From assembly GCF_913020055.1 (NCBI RefSeq), contig NZ_CAJWCF010000019.1, forward strand, positions 1-52,219: a stretch of 52,219 nt of DNA, written 5' to 3'. Positions 31,608 through 39,869 of the stretch are shown here, piece by piece. Position 1 is the stretch's first letter. Every line of letters begins with the position of its first letter. This DNA comes from an uncultured Paraglaciecola sp. (GTDB lineage Bacteria > Pseudomonadota > Gammaproteobacteria > Enterobacterales > Alteromonadaceae). A model generated the notes under the pieces. It saw nothing but the letters and a program-made list of their open reading frames with translations. It was not told the origin of the DNA and ran no database searches. The translations under genes and the position numbers were made by a program.

Positions 31608-32198
31608 TTGATTATGCAATCGTACATCGGCAAAGCAGGGCTGGGTTTTTTATTGCTTCCCTTGCTTATCTCTTTGGCCAACGCCAACTTGCCAGAAAAA
31701 GATCAGAACTTCCAAACAATTGACTGGGTAGCCTTAATCCCAAAAGATGATCTGGACGCGCTGCTTAATCCACCTGATTTTCTTAACGATATCGCAGATG
31801 GCTCGGATCAAGATTCGGTGAATTTATTGCAAAAAAACACGAAATTAGATGCCCAAGGTAAACGATTCCAAGAAGCGCTTGTGTCTACCACAGTGGTCAG
31901 CGAATATGATGGAAAGTCCATTCGTATACCTGGCTTTATAGTACCTCTTGAGAGCGCAAATGAAAGAATGGTGACGGAATTTTTTATTGTCCCGTATTTT
32001 GGTGCATGTTTACATATGCCACCTCCACCACCTAACCAAATTATTCATGTTGTTGTGAATGAAGGAATTGAGCTAGAAAATTTATACGACCCGTTTTGGT
32101 TCGAAGGCCGTTTGGCACTTAAAATCATCGAAACAGAAACCGGCTTATCGGCCTATTCAATGACACTACATCAAGTTATTCCATATCAAGAACCGTAA
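31608..32198 (+). CDS. DUF3299 secreted protein, copy 1
   Basis: 196 residues with an N-terminal signal peptide (cleavage probably near ANA). The DUF3299 core follows: PGFIVPLE, FFIVPYFGACLHMPPPPPNQ (about residues 124-143) and a C-terminal GRLALKIIETETGLSAYSMT. The invariant Cys-Leu-His and proline run suggest a metal site, and the family is repeatedly found with Zur-controlled ABC systems. The frame starts with TTG 31608; an ATG two codons on is an alternative. It lies behind a Zur box and 13 bp before another secreted gene. Confidence 0.85.
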   Translation: MIMQSYIGKAGLGFLLLPLLISLANANLPEKDQNFQTIDWVALIPKDDLDALLNPPDFLNDIADGSDQDSVNLLQKNTKLDAQGKRFQEALVSTTVVSEYDGKSIRIPGFIVPLESANERMVTEFFIVPYFGACLHMPPPPPNQIIHVVVNEGIELENLYDPFWFEGRLALKIIETETGLSAYSMTLHQVIPYQEP

Positions 32199-32211
32199 TT
32201 GGAGAATTTAA

Positions 32212-32682
32212 ATGACGATTAAACGACGCTTTTTTATCATAGCTATGGTGTGCATTCAGGCCATGTTATCGCCAGCATTCGCTTGTGATTTACATGGCTC
32301 AGGTGGCTATGGATTTAGCCCATTTGGCCCACGTTTTTCAATGCTTGATCGCAATGAAATGGATAGAAATCAACATAGCACTGCAAAATTAAATATTACT
32401 CACGACCGTTTTTTATCTGTACCTAATGGTTCGCCCTCAGTATTGGCAATCTCATATCAAGTACCCAGCTCATTTATAAACGTCAAACTTCAGTTTAGTA
32501 GCGATAAAGATATCGATTTGTTTAAAGATTCAGAGGTTATATTGACGAAATCCAGTGGGGTTTATAAGTTACACTTCACTCCTAAGGAAATTGGCGATCA
32601 GCATATTAAAGTGCACATTACCGGATTAAGTGATGCAAGTTCAGTCGATGAAGAACGCCATATTACAGTGCGCTCAATCTAA
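32212..32682 (+). CDS. Small secreted protein of the zinc locus
   Basis: 156 residues with a signal peptide ending at SPAFA, then a Cys/His segment at the mature N terminus (CDLHGSGGYGFSPFGP) and a beta-rich, Ig-like C-terminal part (VKLQFSSDKDIDLFKDSEV). The mature N terminus could bind metal, though only one Cys and two His are clear. It is 13 bp downstream of DUF3299 copy 1, so cotranscribed and under the same Zur box. I do not recognise a named family; it may correspond to the fifth Zrg component. Confidence 0.72.
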   Translation: MTIKRRFFIIAMVCIQAMLSPAFACDLHGSGGYGFSPFGPRFSMLDRNEMDRNQHSTAKLNITHDRFLSVPNGSPSVLAISYQVPSSFINVKLQFSSDKDIDLFKDSEVILTKSSGVYKLHFTPKEIGDQHIKVHITGLSDASSVDEERHITVRSI

Positions 32683-32743
32683 TCGACTCGCAGATTGATA
32701 CCCCAAAGTGTGTTTTGAAAAAAATGCTATGGGTTTTGAACAC

Positions 32744-33754
32744 TTACTTCTCTGCAAAAAGTGTATTTTCCAAGATATCGACGATTTGGTTAAGTGCTAT
32801 TTGTCCTGTGGTGATGACCTCAAGTCGTGAGTCCATACTTTCATCTAGTTCGTTACAACTTAGCACTTCATCGAGCTTATTAAAGGTAAAAATGCCTTTG
32901 TCGGTTATCATCACGGCTTTTAATCGATATACATCCAAGGTCGTTAGTTCATTCATTACTTGCCTGAAATCGAACACTTTGTCGGGGCGAAATGCCCAGC
33001 CACAAGAATAGAAGTCATCTTTAGCATTACTCACTTTTACTGTGCTATGGTTTGATAACTCTTCTTCTATATCCATTAATTCAGCACTGGCGCCGTGCTC
33101 ATGATGGCTAGTCTCAGGCAGCTTAAACTTCGTTTTAGAAGACAGCATGGATAATGGAATTTTGTTGTTATCCAAAACGGTCAGTGGTGTTGCGGCTAAA
33201 TCTAATTGATTAAGATACTCGGTTAGATTGGCCTGATCATTCTCCTCATAAAGGTCCGCTTTAGTTGCCACAATATGATCAGCAATTTCCAACTGCTCCC
33301 TAAAAGTTTGATGTTGGCTATAACGTTCCTTTGTGACCAAGCGAGCATCAACCAGCGTGAGTGTGCTGTTGATAGAGAATGTATCTTGATAATGAGCTTG
33401 CTGTAAACTGGCCAACACTTCTTTTGGATGACCTAAGCCAGTCGGCTCAATGATCAGCCGATGGGGCTTGGCATAAGATACTAATTGATTTAGCGCGATT
33501 TGCATGGGCAAACCTGATGTACAACACATACAACCGCCGGGCACTTCTCGTACATAAATATTGTTTTCTGGACGGCCTTTAAAAAATGCACCATCAATGC
33601 CAATTTCACCAAACTCATTGACTAAAATAGCCCATCTTTCGTTGGCAGGTTTGAGTGTTAATAAATGTTGGATAAGCGTGGTTTTTCCTGCACCCAAAAA
33701 GCCCGTAATTATGTTAGTGGGTATTGGCAGTGTTTGTGAGGTCAATTTTTCCAT
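32744..33754 (-). CDS. COG0523 (CobW-family) zinc-linked G3E GTPase
   Basis: 336-residue P-loop metallochaperone candidate. Walker A GFLGAGKTTLI is near residue 20, the metal-binding GGCMCC motif follows (about 74-79), then switch residues, a NKxD-type element (VATKADLY) and a C-terminal CobW domain (CGWAFRPDKVFDFRQVM). COG0523 members induced by Zur are thought to place zinc on client enzymes in starvation. It is divergent from DUF3299 copy 2 across a region with a Zur-like box. Confidence 0.88.
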   Translation of the reverse strand: MEKLTSQTLPIPTNIITGFLGAGKTTLIQHLLTLKPANERWAILVNEFGEIGIDGAFFKGRPENNIYVREVPGGCMCCTSGLPMQIALNQLVSYAKPHRLIIEPTGLGHPKEVLASLQQAHYQDTFSINSTLTLVDARLVTKERYSQHQTFREQLEIADHIVATKADLYEENDQANLTEYLNQLDLAATPLTVLDNNKIPLSMLSSKTKFKLPETSHHEHGASAELMDIEEELSNHSTVKVSNAKDDFYSCGWAFRPDKVFDFRQVMNELTTLDVYRLKAVMITDKGIFTFNKLDEVLSCNELDESMDSRLEVITTGQIALNQIVDILENTLFAEK

Positions 33755-33803
33755 GGGTTTCCAATTAATTGATGTATGCTGTCAGGATTCTTTAGTATTG
33801 TTA

Positions 33804-33818
33804 TGTTATATCATTACT
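33804..33818. promoter_or_regulatory. Weaker Zur-box match between the COG0523 GTPase and DUF3299 copy 2
   Basis: TGTTATATCATTACT: left arm exact, right arm 4 of 7. The right arm resembles that of the site at 31568. It lies 49 bp from the GTPase start and 13 bp before the DUF3299 start. Confidence 0.55.
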
Positions 33819-33830
33819 GTTCTGAGACCC

Positions 33831-34481
33831 ATGATTAAGTCCCTTATTATTCTAATTATATTTCTGCTATGTGGTGTGTGGGCAGGGCAGCACTCAAAAA
33901 CGATTTTGCGCTGTATAGAACGTATTGTTATTGATGAACCTCCACTTTATGAAGCAAATAACGCTACCAATACCCAAGGTTTTTCTGCTGTACCGCCCAT
34001 GTCCATTGGATGGAGTGAACTGTTACCCGCAGAGGAAAAGCAAATATTAAGTCGTTACCAGCAAAACTTGCCAACTGACTTAACGGATCAAGTGCTGTTG
34101 TCTCTGCAAGCGACTACAGATCGAACCTATCAAGCGACGTTGCAGTCAACTAATATCGTTGAAAACTTTCTCGACAAAGCGATATCGATATCAGGGTTTA
34201 TAGTGCCTATCGATGTGCAAGAGAATATAAATATGACTAGCTTTTTTTTAGTTCCTTATTTTGGAGCCTGTCTCCATTACCCTCCGCCACCACCTAATCA
34301 ACTGATTTATGTGACCATTCCTAATGGCATGCCAGCATCCGATTTTCAAATGCCATACACAATTTCGGGCATTCTCAAAAAAGGCTTGTATGAAGACCCA
34401 TTAGGCACCTCAGCATACAGCTTGGATTTATTGACGGTAGAAAGGTTTTATGACCAGCCAGATAACTTCCGTATGCATTAG
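33831..34481 (+). CDS. DUF3299 protein, copy 2
   Basis: 216 residues, a paralogue of the protein at 31608. An N-terminal hydrophobic segment (SLIILIIFLLCGVWAG) acts as signal or anchor; the core has SGFIVPIDVQ, FFLVPYFGACLHYPPPPPNQ and GTSAYSLDLLTVE. The open frame begins at 33561 but that part overlaps the GTPase gene, so I choose ATG 33831, where the hydrophobic N terminus begins. It stands alone, convergent with the PhoX-like gene. Confidence 0.83.
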   Translation: MIKSLIILIIFLLCGVWAGQHSKTILRCIERIVIDEPPLYEANNATNTQGFSAVPPMSIGWSELLPAEEKQILSRYQQNLPTDLTDQVLLSLQATTDRTYQATLQSTNIVENFLDKAISISGFIVPIDVQENINMTSFFLVPYFGACLHYPPPPPNQLIYVTIPNGMPASDFQMPYTISGILKKGLYEDPLGTSAYSLDLLTVERFYDQPDNFRMH

Positions 34482-34493
34482 TTTTTCTTGAAG

Positions 34494-35870
34494 TTAACTT
34501 ATAAATTTATCCCAAGGGCCGGTTATGGCAACAGTAGTAGTCGGGGAATATAAGTTAACAAACAAGGTACGCCCATCTGGCGAAAAACAAGCACCGGCAG
34601 GTTCGGTTTGCAATTTTACGCGGGCTAAATCATAGGTTTTTCCATCTGGTGTTACACCTTTGATATGATTTTCTTTGTGATCAGTATATTGGTCTTCACA
34701 CACAATTAAGTGGCCATTAGGCGCTACGGTAACATTATCTGCAAAATTCATAGCTTGTGGATATGCACTTTCAACAAATAAACTCAGTTTGCCCGGACGC
34801 TTGTTTTCACTTGGACTACCTTCGACTAAAGAAGGTACGTAACGCATAATTTGTCCCAATTTTTTTGCACCGCCATTAGTGCAACAAAAATATAGTTCGT
34901 TATCACCCCAATGTATGCCTTCGCCTCTTGCAAACAGCGCTGCTCCTGCGTTAAAACCTCGTAACCGCAGGTCATCATCTGGACTTTCAGGATGATCCAA
35001 CTCAATCCATTCAACGGCCATTTCTTGGTTTAATAGCATAGATTCTGAATGCCAGTTACGTGTATCGAATTTAGGTTGTTGTGTTATCACCAATGCTTGC
35101 AAACGACCACCTGCCTGTAAATTAGCTTTTTGATTGGGGATATAACGATAAATCAGGCTATCGTTTCTATCTTCGGTCATATAAACAATGCCTGTTCGTG
35201 GGTCAACACAAGCGGCTTCATGGTTAAATCTGCCCATCGATTTAATAGGGATGGCATTCACCATCTTGGTGGCATTGGCGGGAACTTCAAACACATATCC
35301 ATGGTCTTTACTGATCATCTTGTCTGCTTTATCCACTGACTCTTCGCACGTCAGCCATGTTTCCCAAGGCGTAACACCACCAGAACAGTTGCGGATCGTG
35401 CCGATTAGCGACATAAACTGCTGTTCAACACGTCTCGACTGCAGATTGTAAACAATGGAGCTGGTACCGCCGGGCAACGGATAAGTATTCTCAAGGTTGT
35501 CATAGGCTAACTCAAGCATTATAGCTTGCTTGTCACCATGATGTTTTTTAATCAGTTTATTGGCTGCGATTTCGTGATTTCTGATTAACACCACTCGTTT
35601 ATCATCAAGATAAAAACAACCCATACCATCAGCACGATCAGGCACATCCAAGTCATCCTGCATTTTGTCTCCTAGACGCGAGATAACCTGATAATTAAAA
35701 CCACAGGGTAAGTCTAATAACGCATTAGGATCAGGTATCAGTTTCCCATATGCGGAATTTTGAGCCATAGCAGTTGTTTGCAAGCTAGATTGTGAGGCAT
35801 GCAGGTGTGATGCTAAGCCTCCAAACGCCATGGCCACTAAACCTTGATTAAATTGTCGTCTATTAAGCAT
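34494..35870 (-). CDS. PhoX-like (DUF839) Tat-exported phosphatase
   Basis: 458 residues with a Tat-like signal (NRRQFNQGLVAMAFGG) and a DUF839/PhoX beta-propeller: VVLIRNHE, CSGGVTPWETWLTCEE and GRFNHEAACVDPRTGIVYMTED are typical. Characterised PhoX enzymes are calcium/iron rather than zinc phosphatases, which would suit zinc starvation; whether this member is active is unknown. Start ATG 35870 has AGGAG 6 nt upstream. It is 38 bp downstream of the nuclease-HAD fusion and probably cotranscribed. Confidence 0.82.
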   Translation of the reverse strand: MLNRRQFNQGLVAMAFGGLASHLHASQSSLQTTAMAQNSAYGKLIPDPNALLDLPCGFNYQVISRLGDKMQDDLDVPDRADGMGCFYLDDKRVVLIRNHEIAANKLIKKHHGDKQAIMLELAYDNLENTYPLPGGTSSIVYNLQSRRVEQQFMSLIGTIRNCSGGVTPWETWLTCEESVDKADKMISKDHGYVFEVPANATKMVNAIPIKSMGRFNHEAACVDPRTGIVYMTEDRNDSLIYRYIPNQKANLQAGGRLQALVITQQPKFDTRNWHSESMLLNQEMAVEWIELDHPESPDDDLRLRGFNAGAALFARGEGIHWGDNELYFCCTNGGAKKLGQIMRYVPSLVEGSPSENKRPGKLSLFVESAYPQAMNFADNVTVAPNGHLIVCEDQYTDHKENHIKGVTPDGKTYDLARVKLQTEPAGACFSPDGRTLFVNLYSPTTTVAITGPWDKFIS

Positions 35871-35908
35871 CACCTTCTCCTAATCCAGATCTTAATCCAG
35901 AGAATTAG

Positions 35909-37540
35909 TTACCACGACCCATACATGGGGTTAGGCAATAAAATAAATGTACGTGGTTGCTGCAACAACAAATCAGCGATATCGGCATCTTCTTGAGTAA
36001 TGCTTGGAAAGTCCTTAATATTATCGCCCACGTGCATCAATATTTGCTGCGATTGCGACCATTCTTGTGTGCCTGTAGATGATGTTTTGGGGCGGTAACA
36101 AGGTGCATTGCCCATCTCGACTTGTTGGCGGCGTAAGTCTTTGTCATTTATCATAGCTTTGCCGTCAATAGCACGCTTATCTGCTTCGGCTCTACCTAAC
36201 AAGCAGGTATTGCTCGGGGTAAGTGGTAAACCCAAGACGCGTAAATTCTGCCATGTGTATGACTCAACCTCTTTTTCTCGGTTGGTGATAAGGGCCAACT
36301 TGCCACCCTTATCTAATACTGTTTGGATAAAGGCAGCAGTGCCCGGAACTAAACCAGCTGAGGCTTGTTTTACCCAATTTTCCCACGTCTTAGGGATATA
36401 GCTAGCCCCCGTTTTATCCAGCGATACCTGATAAGGGCTATTATCTAGAATGGTTTCGTCTACATCCATTACCACCACCCAGCTATCTTTTTGTGGGGAT
36501 AGTTGTACTAGTGTGCTGCTAGCTTGTTGATAAATATCCTGAGTGAGAAATTGGTATTCTTTGCTGGTGGTTAACCATCTTACTGCTGGCGAAAGCGGTA
36601 AAGGTTGTGAGCTAATCGACAGAGTGACCGCACAATGATCACTCAACATGTCATCAACTTTCATATTGTCAAACTTGTGCGTTTGCGAGTGAAGCGTGAC
36701 ATAAGGTGACTGGAAACCACCCGCCAAAATATGGTCGATAGGAGCCGGATAGTAAGGATGGCAACCTATCAAATTGGCTGTGGTGTTAAACAACGTAGAG
36801 GCGCTGCCATTGGTATTAACAAATAGCTCTTGGGTAAGCTGATTATAAGGTGCACTTAAGCGATGGTTGAAGTCACCAAGCATTATGTAGGGCTGTTGGT
36901 CGCGTTCTTTTGCTTCTACCCATGCATCTAAAATCGGTGCCTGTTTGGCAAATACCTGACAGGCCTCTGAATCAGCTCGGCTATAGTTATCCACAAAGCA
37001 GCCGCTCTTAAGATGCAGATTAAGAATTTCTGTCTCGCCCTTAGGTGTGGGTACAGTCACAGACAAGCCATAACGTAACCCTTCTCTGTCTATCGCCAAA
37101 TCAGCGTAGTTTTTGCTAGCTGAGATAGGTATATGTTTGCGAACCGCAAAAGCCACTTTTTGTTGAGTAGACAGGTTATCACTGCCTCGGCAAGTGTACG
37201 TCCGACTCGGCGCTCTATCAGATACAATAATTTGCCATTCATCAGCGGCAAAAATTTGCTGTATTGCTTGTTTTGAAGCGACCTCTTGTAGAGCGAAAAT
37301 ATCAACATCTAATCTGTCTACGTAGGCTTTCATTGCATTAATTTCGTCTTGACTACGGGGGTTGCAACCCAGTTTGGCAGCAAAGCTAAGGTGCTCAATA
37401 TTCCAGGTGGCTAAGGTCATTTCATCAACAGTAATCGGCTTAACCGACGGGACTGATTTTGCGGTGAGATAGCTATTGTTTGTTGCCGAACAAGCAGTGC
37501 AAGTCAAAACGACTAGCGCCATACTTAAAAGGTTTTTCAT
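35909..37540 (-). CDS. Lipoprotein fusing an EEP nuclease/phosphatase domain to a HAD acid-phosphatase domain
   Basis: 543 residues. A lipobox (VVLTCTAC) precedes an endonuclease/exonuclease/phosphatase domain (about 40-310) with TWNIEHLSF, FALQEVAS, LGDFNHRL and SDHCAVTLS. A class-B/e(P4)-like HAD phosphatase domain follows (about 340-530), with VMDVDETILDNSPYQV, ALITNREKE and HVGDNIKDFPSI. It should sit in the periplasm or outer membrane and could first cleave nucleic acid or phosphodiesters and then remove phosphate. I do not know a characterised protein with this order. Confidence 0.83.
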   Translation of the reverse strand: MKNLLSMALVVLTCTACSATNNSYLTAKSVPSVKPITVDEMTLATWNIEHLSFAAKLGCNPRSQDEINAMKAYVDRLDVDIFALQEVASKQAIQQIFAADEWQIIVSDRAPSRTYTCRGSDNLSTQQKVAFAVRKHIPISASKNYADLAIDREGLRYGLSVTVPTPKGETEILNLHLKSGCFVDNYSRADSEACQVFAKQAPILDAWVEAKERDQQPYIMLGDFNHRLSAPYNQLTQELFVNTNGSASTLFNTTANLIGCHPYYPAPIDHILAGGFQSPYVTLHSQTHKFDNMKVDDMLSDHCAVTLSISSQPLPLSPAVRWLTTSKEYQFLTQDIYQQASSTLVQLSPQKDSWVVVMDVDETILDNSPYQVSLDKTGASYIPKTWENWVKQASAGLVPGTAAFIQTVLDKGGKLALITNREKEVESYTWQNLRVLGLPLTPSNTCLLGRAEADKRAIDGKAMINDKDLRRQQVEMGNAPCYRPKTSSTGTQEWSQSQQILMHVGDNIKDFPSITQEDADIADLLLQQPRTFILLPNPMYGSW

Positions 37541-37680
37541 GATCTTTGTTCCCGTGCAAGCTTGGTTATTTTCTGTGATAAATACAAATTTTAGTCAAAG
37601 ATATGCAAATACGATCGTCTGGGTTTGCAAGCACTTTGCATTAGCTTAAATAAGTGTTTATACACCGTTAATGTTAGGCG

Positions 37681-38106
37681 TTAGACACGAGAATTATCAT
37701 GTTCTGGGTCATCACATTGACAGTTTTGTTGATTTTGGCACAACTGAAAATTACGATAATGTCCGTATGCAACAAACATGGCCCCAGCCACAGTGAGTAG
37801 CTTCTCCCATAGCTCACCGATTACCTCTTCTCCCATCGCTACTGCTAAAACCAATAAGGTTAACCCAATGAATCCATATTTTAGTAATTCGTATCTTTTA
37901 TGCTGCTTGCATCCCATAAAAAGTGCATAGATACTAGTAGGGATAACGGCAACAACCATCCATACATGAAACGCCTCATTATCCAAATTTAACGCAGCAA
38001 AGTTGGGTAATACAATCAATAAAAATGGCAAAGTTACGCAGTGAATAGCACAGGTTAACGACAAACCTATGGCAAGTTTATCGGCAAAAAATTTCTTTGA
38101 ACTCAT
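37681..38106 (-). CDS. MerC-domain membrane protein, copy 1
   Basis: 141 residues with four predicted transmembrane helices. The first carries the MerC-type Cys pair context LSLTCAIHCVTLPFLLIVLP (about 15-34). The C-terminal tail is Cys/His-rich (CQNQQNCQCDDPEHD). MerC is known from mercury import, but no mer genes are near and the neighbours are zinc genes, so zinc or another divalent metal is the better guess. It lies 94 bp downstream of zur on the same strand. Confidence 0.82.
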   Translation of the reverse strand: MSSKKFFADKLAIGLSLTCAIHCVTLPFLLIVLPNFAALNLDNEAFHVWMVVAVIPTSIYALFMGCKQHKRYELLKYGFIGLTLLVLAVAMGEEVIGELWEKLLTVAGAMFVAYGHYRNFQLCQNQQNCQCDDPEHDNSRV

Positions 38107-38200
38107 AAATGGGTATCTCTGGTTAACATCTTTATTCCTCTGGTCATTTGTTTAAGTGTTATGGTTGTTTGTCATAGTAAGATTGTTCTTCTAAGCTAAT

Positions 38201-38692
38201 TTATACTTCTAGCTTGCGCCTTATATCAGCTGGTTTGATTGCACCTTCTTTGCATTTATCACACACACAATCCATTTCAAATTTCGAGTTAACCACCTGA
38301 AACCCAGCTTTAATTACATAGTTTTCGAGTGCTTGAATAATGGAATAGTCAACGTTGATCTCTTCTACTTTTTGACATTGGGTACAAATTAAAAATTGCG
38401 GTTGATGGTTATGACCACAAGAAATGTGTGAACAGGCAACATACTTGTTCACTATCTTTAACTTGTGCGCCAGATTTTCTTCCTCAAGAAATTCTAATAT
38501 TCGATAGACCGTCATGGCAGGTATTGTTTCGCCAAATTCCTTTTTGCAAAAATCAACCAGTTCATAGGCAGAAAGTGCTTTGGCAGACTTTAAAAGACCA
38601 GCCAAAACCTGCTTTCGCTTATTGGTCAAACGTGTGCCATGAACTTTACATTGTCGCTCTGCTTGGTTAATGGTTGCATCCAGCTTATTCAT
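38201..38692 (-). CDS. zur: Zur-like Fur-family zinc uptake regulator
   Basis: 163 residues with a Fur-type winged helix (GTRLTNKRKQVLAGLL, PAMTVYRILEFLEEENLAHKL) and a dimer domain with structural-zinc cysteines (CTQC, CVCDKC) and a sensor-like CSHISCGHNHQPQFLIC stretch. The spacing and position among zinc genes favour Zur over Fur. It is 8 bp after the DUF2796 gene, so it is part of the leftward operon starting near 39766 and would be autoregulated through the two Zur boxes upstream. Confidence 0.88.
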   Translation of the reverse strand: MNKLDATINQAERQCKVHGTRLTNKRKQVLAGLLKSAKALSAYELVDFCKKEFGETIPAMTVYRILEFLEEENLAHKLKIVNKYVACSHISCGHNHQPQFLICTQCQKVEEINVDYSIIQALENYVIKAGFQVVNSKFEMDCVCDKCKEGAIKPADIRRKLEV

Positions 38693-38700
38693 AAAGATAC

Positions 38701-39297
38701 CTAAAATGTAATCGTTTTATTGCTGCGGGTAAGGGATGCCGCACCTTGCCCAGATGTTGTTATCAACATGCTCTTGATCTGCTGCATAGCAGGAAATACA
38801 TCAAAAAAACCAAGGGAAATTGACGACAACTCATCCATGTCTTCACAGTCGTAATAATAATGCGCGACGATTTCACTGTGGTCGCCATGCTCATCCTCCT
38901 GCTCCTGACTATGGTCAAGGTCGTTTTTGTGGTGATCGTGAGCGTCTTTTTCTGTTGTTTTGTGTTCGATTAAATCTGATAGGTCTATCTTAGCTTGAGT
39001 AAGTCTGCAGCCTCCTGAAGAAAATGAAAAAAGTGCGTTGTGGTCATTCAACTTTACTTCTGATTGTTTCACTTTTCTAATTTGCTGCTCTGTGCTCGCT
39101 TTATGTTCAAAGCCAAGGATATTGATTGCCGGCGATCGTAATTGTATTTCGAGTTTGTTTCCTCCAATGACGATATTAAGTTCAGACGCACCATGCACAT
39201 GTGCACTTAAATTTGCATGTTGAGCACGGGCCAGAGATAGACAAGAAACCACAAAGATGCTTGAAAAAACACCGACACTCGTTCGTATTGTTGTCAC
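38701..39297 (-). CDS. zrgA: DUF2796 His-rich periplasmic protein (ZrgA-like)
   Basis: 198 residues: a signal peptide (cleavage near ARA), then ANLSAHVHGASELNIVIGG, the DUF2796 start, and a His/Asp/Glu linker (KDAHDHHKNDLDHSQEQE) followed by HYYYDCEDMDEL. In Vibrio the DUF2796 protein ZrgA is a zinc-regulated zinc-uptake component. The open frame runs to 39384 but GTG 39297 is preceded by AAAAGGAG at a good distance and gives a proper signal peptide, so I choose it. Confidence 0.86.
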   Translation of the reverse strand: MTTIRTSVGVFSSIFVVSCLSLARAQHANLSAHVHGASELNIVIGGNKLEIQLRSPAINILGFEHKASTEQQIRKVKQSEVKLNDHNALFSFSSGGCRLTQAKIDLSDLIEHKTTEKDAHDHHKNDLDHSQEQEDEHGDHSEIVAHYYYDCEDMDELSSISLGFFDVFPAMQQIKSMLITTSGQGAASLTRSNKTITF

Positions 39298-39370
39298 GTT
39301 ACTACTCCTTTTCAACGTTATAATTAGTGTGTTTAGGACAGCATTGATTAAGCTTTCATTTCTGCACATT

Positions 39371-39766
39371 TTACTGAGTTTCATGTTTAACGCGGCTTAA
39401 TTGGTAGTTCCGAAAGTGCCCATAAGCGATAATCATAGAGCCCAGTATTGATAAAACAACTTCGCCTGCCTCGCCTAATACACCATGGCCTAAGGTGGTC
39501 GATATAATAATCAACGTGAGTCCTATAGAGCCCACTAGAAAAACCTTATAACTGCGGTGATGTAAGTAGCCCATCATTAATGCCGCAATGCTGATAGGCA
39601 GAACTGCGTATAACATCCACTGGTGAAACATTTCGTCATCTAAAGCAAATAATCCAGAAAAAGGTGGCAGTAATATAAGCAGTATTGGTAATACCAAGCA
39701 ATGCACCACACATACCATAGAAAAACCTATCGCCAATTTATCACTTAGCATTTGCAGCTTTGTCAT
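39371..39766 (-). CDS. MerC-domain membrane protein, copy 2
   Basis: 131 residues, paralogous to the protein at 37681: four membrane helices with FSMVCVVHCLVLPILLILLP in the first, and a shared ending IIAYGHFRNYQLSR (IVAYGHYRNFQLCQ-like in the other copy). It is the first gene of the merC-DUF2796-zur run and directly faces the receptor gene across the double Zur box. A start five codons upstream (TTG 39781) is possible. Role in metal entry is inferred. Confidence 0.8.
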   Translation of the reverse strand: MTKLQMLSDKLAIGFSMVCVVHCLVLPILLILLPPFSGLFALDDEMFHQWMLYAVLPISIAALMMGYLHHRSYKVFLVGSIGLTLIIISTTLGHGVLGEAGEVVLSILGSMIIAYGHFRNYQLSRVKHETQ

Positions 39767-39803
39767 TTTCAAATCTTTCAAACCCTGCGGTTGATTAGCT
39801 TAT

Positions 39804-39818
39804 TGTTATAATATAACA
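39804..39818. promoter_or_regulatory. Zur box 1 upstream of the TonB-dependent receptor
   Basis: TGTTATAATATAACA, a perfect dyad around a central A and the best match in the window to the gammaproteobacterial Zur box. It lies between merC copy 2 and the receptor. Confidence 0.85.
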
Positions 39819-39838
39819 TAACATTGATTAAAGTAAAA

Positions 39839-39853
39839 TGTTATAACATAACA
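39839..39853. promoter_or_regulatory. Zur box 2 upstream of the TonB-dependent receptor
   Basis: TGTTATAACATAACA, one mismatch from a perfect dyad, 35 bp centre to centre from box 1. The pair could control both directions. Confidence 0.82.
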
Positions 39854-39869
39854 AATGTGGAGTAGGAAA

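Noticed and set aside
33561..33830. N-terminal 90-codon extension of DUF3299 copy 2
   Set aside because: It overlaps the COG0523 gene on the other strand; the proper hydrophobic N terminus starts at 33831 and a Zur-like box lies in the extension.
37681..39766. Mercury-resistance (mer) operon suggested by the two MerC-domain genes
   Set aside because: No merR, merT, merP or merA nearby; regulator and neighbours all point to zinc.
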